Assembly (NCBI GenBank): GCA_031286555.1
Contig: JAITUD010000478.1
Location: forward strand, 1-9,165
DNA: 9,165 nt
Source of the DNA: Microbacterium sp.
Lineage (GTDB): Bacteria > Actinomycetota > Actinomycetes > Actinomycetales > Microbacteriaceae
Direction: 5' to 3'
The notes beneath the pieces were generated by a model. The model was not told where the DNA came from. It saw only the letters and a program-made list of their open reading frames with translations, and ran no database searches. A program made the position numbers and the translations under genes. Of the stretch, positions 7,016-9,165 are shown in pieces. Within the stretch, counting starts at the first letter, position 1; every line of letters starts with the position of its first letter.

Positions 7016-7029
7016 GGGGCGATCGCCCC
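7016..7029. repeat. Perfect 14-bp palindrome before the alkyl sulfatase gene
   Basis: GGGGCGATCGCCCC is fully self-complementary and ends 20 bases before ATG 7050. In the leader RNA it could form only a tight hairpin; as DNA it could be an operator for the sulfatase or the divergent lipoprotein gene. No clear -10/-35 was found in the 145-bp gap, so its position relative to the promoter is unknown. Confidence 0.4.
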
Positions 7030-7049
7030 ACTGGATGACTGGAGACGCC

Positions 7050-8918
7050 ATGGATCACAAGCCCGCCTCGGCAGCGATCAAGGCGCAGCACGACGCTGCG
7101 CTGAAGAATCTTCCGTTCGACGACACGACCGACTTCGACGACAGTTCACGCGGGCTGATCGCCGACCTCGAGCCGAACGTCGTCAAGAATGCCGCCGGTG
7201 AGGTCGTGTGGGACAACGACAGCTATGCGTTCCTCGCCGGCGATGCGCCCGACACCGTGCACCCGAGCCTGTGGCGGCAGTCCACCCTCGTGGCGCGCTC
7301 CGGCCTGTTCGAGGTCATCGAGGGCATCTACCAGGTGCGCGGTGTCGACCTGTCCAACGTCACCTTCGTCGAGGGCGAGACCGGCGTGATCGTCATCGAC
7401 CCGCTGATCTCCACCGAGACCGCCGCGGCGGCCCTCGGCCTGTACCGCGAGCACCGCGGCGAGCGCCCGGTGACCGCCGTGATCTTCACGCACTCGCACA
7501 TCGACCACTTCGGCGGTGTCTTCGGCGTCACCTCACAGGAAGAGGTGGATGCCGGCAAGGTGCACGTCATCGCACCGGAGGGCTTCGTCGAGCACGCAGT
7601 CGCGGAGAACATCTACGCGGGCACCGCCATGGGACGCCGCGCCGGCTACATGTACGGCGCGGCCCTCGAGCGCGGCCCGCATGGCGCGGTGGGAGCCGGC
7701 CTCGGCCAGACCACGTCGACCGGGTCGGTCGGCCTGATCGTGCCGACGCTGACGATCAGCACGACCGGAGAGAAGCACACCGTCGACGGCGTCGAGATCG
7801 AGTTCCAGATGGCACCGGGCACCGAGGCGCCGTCCGAGATGCACTTCTACTTCCCCGGCTACCGCGCACTGTGCATGGCCGAGAACGCCACACATACTCT
7901 GCACAATCTGCTCACGCTGCGCGGCGCACTCGTGCGTGACCCGCACGTGTGGTCGCAGTACCTCACGGAGGCCATCGCCACCTTCGGAGACCGCACCGAC
8001 GTCGCCTTCGCGTCGCACCACTGGCCCACCTGGGGTCAGGAGCGGATCACCGAGTTCCTGGGGCTGCAGCGCGACCTGTACGCCTATCTGCACGATCAGA
8101 CCCTGAGCCTGATCAACAGGGGCTACACCGGAGCAGAGGCAGCCGAGATGTTCCAACTGCCGCCGGCGCTCGAGAACGCCTGGCACGCCCGCGGCTATTA
8201 CGGTTCAGTCAGTCACAACGTGAAGGCGATCGCGCAGCGCTACCTCGGTTGGTTCGACGGCAACCCGGCGCGGCTGTGGGCGCACCCGCCGGTGGAGCAG
8301 GCGAAGCGGTACGTCGCTCTCGCCGGCGGCGTCGACAACATCGTGGCCGCTGCACAGGCGGCCTTCGACGAGGGCGATTTCCGCTGGGCGGCTACGCTGC
8401 TCGACCACGCCGTGTTCACTGATGAGAGCCATTCCGGGGCCCGCGCACTTTACGCCGACACCCTCGAGCAGCTGTCGTACGGCTCGGAGAACGGAACCTG
8501 GCGCAACTTCTTCGCCTCCGGCGCCACAGAGCTGCGCCAGGGCAACTTCGGCACTCCGACCACGACGAGTTCGGAGACGATCCTCGCGCAGCTTTCGCCC
8601 GAAATGCTGCTCGACGCGATCGCGGTCCAGATCGACGGGCCGAAGGCCTGGGACCTCGACCTGGCCCTCGCGCTCGATCTGACCGATCTGCAGCGCACCT
8701 TCCGAGTGACCCTTCGCAACGGCGTACTGGTGTACCTCGAGGACGGAGAGGGCGACGTGTCGCTCACACTGCACCTGCCGAAGCTGCGCCTGCTGGCGTT
8801 GATCGGCGGCGACCTCGAGTCCCCCGGGATCGAGATCGACGGCGACATCGACACGCTCAAGAAGCTGCTCGCGGTCGTGACCCCGAACGACCCGGCCTTC
8901 AACATCGTCACTCCGTGA
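7050..8918 (+). CDS. Class III alkyl sulfatase (SdsA1-like, metallo-beta-lactamase fold)
   Basis: The 622-residue enzyme is expected to cut primary alkyl sulfates such as dodecyl sulfate into alcohol and sulfate with two zinc ions. The start is ATG 7050 with GGAG five bases upstream. The metallo-beta-lactamase domain carries THSHIDHFGG (H148, H150, D152, H153), GTEAPSE (E259), AENATHTLHN (E278) and ASHHWPTWG (H323). These seven sit at a constant offset of 21 from the zinc ligands I recall for Pseudomonas SdsA1, so the metal site is complete. RGYYGSVSHN (381-390) matches the conserved active-site segment. A helical dimer domain follows (about 350-490), then a C-terminal SCP2-like domain (about 500-622). 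No signal peptide is present: the N-terminus MDHKPASAAIK is polar, unlike exported SdsA1, so it probably works in the cytosol. A strong hairpin follows, so it is likely transcribed alone. Confidence 0.93.
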   Translation: MDHKPASAAIKAQHDAALKNLPFDDTTDFDDSSRGLIADLEPNVVKNAAGEVVWDNDSYAFLAGDAPDTVHPSLWRQSTLVARSGLFEVIEGIYQVRGVDLSNVTFVEGETGVIVIDPLISTETAAAALGLYREHRGERPVTAVIFTHSHIDHFGGVFGVTSQEEVDAGKVHVIAPEGFVEHAVAENIYAGTAMGRRAGYMYGAALERGPHGAVGAGLGQTTSTGSVGLIVPTLTISTTGEKHTVDGVEIEFQMAPGTEAPSEMHFYFPGYRALCMAENATHTLHNLLTLRGALVRDPHVWSQYLTEAIATFGDRTDVAFASHHWPTWGQERITEFLGLQRDLYAYLHDQTLSLINRGYTGAEAAEMFQLPPALENAWHARGYYGSVSHNVKAIAQRYLGWFDGNPARLWAHPPVEQAKRYVALAGGVDNIVAAAQAAFDEGDFRWAATLLDHAVFTDESHSGARALYADTLEQLSYGSENGTWRNFFASGATELRQGNFGTPTTTSSETILAQLSPEMLLDAIAVQIDGPKAWDLDLALALDLTDLQRTFRVTLRNGVLVYLEDGEGDVSLTLHLPKLRLLALIGGDLESPGIEIDGDIDTLKKLLAVVTPNDPAFNIVTP

Positions 8919-8935
8919 CATCCGCCTGAACAATC

Positions 8936-8976
8936 CGGAGCCCCGTCGCCTCGTGCGGCGGGGCTCCGTCGTTTGT
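8936..8976 (+). terminator. Intrinsic terminator after the alkyl sulfatase gene
   Basis: CGGAGCCCCG (8936-8945) pairs perfectly over 10 bp with CGGGGCTCCG (8959-8968). The inner bases add CGC/GCG after one T/G position, leaving a 5-nt loop. It is followed by a weak T-rich tract, GTCGTTTGT. It starts 18 nt after the stop codon and protects the antitoxin gene from read-through. Confidence 0.8.
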
Positions 8977-8992
8977 GCGGAGCCCTCCGCCG

Positions 8993-9010
8993 ATACCATT
9001 CAAATGGTAT
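8993..9010. promoter_or_regulatory. Perfect inverted repeat, probable antitoxin autoregulation operator
   Basis: ATACCATT, CA, AATGGTAT: 8-bp perfect arms with a 2-bp centre, AT-rich against the local GC background. It ends 9 bp before the antitoxin ATG and overlaps the -10. AbrB/MazE/VapB antitoxins typically bind such repeats in their own promoter, alone or with their toxin, so autoregulation is the natural reading. Confidence 0.75.
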
Positions 9011-9013
9011 TCT
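9008..9013 (+). promoter_or_regulatory. -10 element placed for a leaderless antitoxin transcript
   Basis: TATTCT matches the -10 consensus at four of six positions. Six bases separate it from ATG 9020, so transcription would begin at or very near the A of the start codon. No Shine-Dalgarno sequence lies before this ATG, in keeping with a leaderless message, which is common in actinobacteria. The -35 region (about 8985-8990) is poor. The overlapping TACCAT at 8994-8999 is an alternative. Confidence 0.5.
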
Positions 9014-9019
9014 GATGGC

Positions 9020-9165
9020 ATGAAGGCCACCATGGACAAGGCAGGACGGATCGTGATCCCGGCCAGCATGCGCGAGCGGTTGGGCATGCTTCCCGGTCCG
9101 GTGGATCTGATCATCGACGGCGACGGCATCCGGATCGAGATCGAGACGCACGACAACGTCGTCGA
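9020..9165 (+). CDS. AbrB/MazE/SpoVT-family antitoxin (VapB-like), 3' end outside window
   Basis: 48 codons are visible before the window ends. The sequence begins MKATMDKAGRIVIPASMRER and continues with LGMLPGPVDLIIDGDGIRIEIE. This is the swapped-hairpin AbrB-type DNA-binding domain: DKAGRIVIP is its signature block and the GDGIRIEI strand closes the fold. Such small proteins are most often the antitoxin of a toxin-antitoxin pair, frequently with a PIN-domain RNase (VapC) encoded just downstream, though the partner is not in the window. The start is the ATG at 9020; an internal ATG five codons in would cut the first strand. The inverted repeat over the promoter supports autoregulation. A stand-alone AbrB-type regulator remains possible. 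Confidence 0.85.
   Translation, partial: MKATMDKAGRIVIPASMRERLGMLPGPVDLIIDGDGIRIEIETHDNVV

Noticed and set aside
6717..7049. N-terminal extension of the alkyl sulfatase upstream of ATG 7050
   Set aside because: The frame is open but runs antisense through the lipoprotein gene and the intergenic palindrome, and ATG 7050 has its own GGAG site and starts at the usual family position.
8978..8990. Second small hairpin GCGGAG/CTCCGC as a separate terminator
   Set aside because: The loop would be only 2 nt and no T-run follows; it is treated as a duplicated arm of the main terminator.

Overview
The window looks like chromosomal DNA from a high-GC Gram-positive actinomycete, most likely a member of the Microbacteriaceae such as Microbacterium. 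The support is strong G/C preference at third codon positions, GTG starts, a LacI-type sugar regulator next to a secreted multidomain glycosidase, a possible leaderless antitoxin gene, and heavy use of the word GCATCC/GGATGC. The genus is an inference. No rRNA, tRNA, CRISPR array, transposase or phage gene was seen, and the region is densely coding.

Left (1-1400): the 3' part of a PEP-synthase/rifampicin-phosphotransferase-like gene. It ends with the mobile phosphohistidine domain followed by a hydrophobic helix and five arginines. A long GC-rich hairpin separates it from the converging glycosidase gene.

Centre-left (1400-5596): a divergent pair. On the minus strand is a secreted GH20 beta-N-acetylhexosaminidase (lacto-N-biosidase is possible) with beta-trefoil, NEW3, CBM32 and Ig-like modules. 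On the plus strand is a LacI-family regulator. The 114-bp gap holds a good promoter for the glycosidase (TTGACA, 18 bp, TATGTT) whose -10 lies inside a perfect inverted repeat. This suggests a small regulon in which the LacI protein represses release of amino sugars from outside glycans.

Centre-right (5601-6904, minus strand): a short lipoprotein gene, then 48 nt downstream a ZIP-family membrane protein gene that lacks the usual histidines. The lipoprotein shows a near-perfect 19-residue repeat suggestive of a small beta-solenoid. The ZIP gene converges on lacI with only 4 nt between stop codons.

Right (7050-9165): a class III alkyl sulfatase of the SdsA1 type with all zinc ligands in place but no signal peptide, followed by a strong hairpin terminator. 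Then comes the start of an AbrB/MazE/VapB-type antitoxin gene, cut off by the window edge. A perfect 8-bp-arm inverted repeat covers its promoter, and a -10-like element placed 6 nt before the ATG suggests leaderless translation. A toxin gene (PIN-domain VapC or similar) would be expected just beyond the window.

The units look like separate housekeeping/accessory modules rather than one system. The least explained items are the 19-residue-repeat lipoprotein beside the ZIP gene, the membrane-tailed PEP-utilizing protein, and the over-represented GCATCC/GGATGC word.
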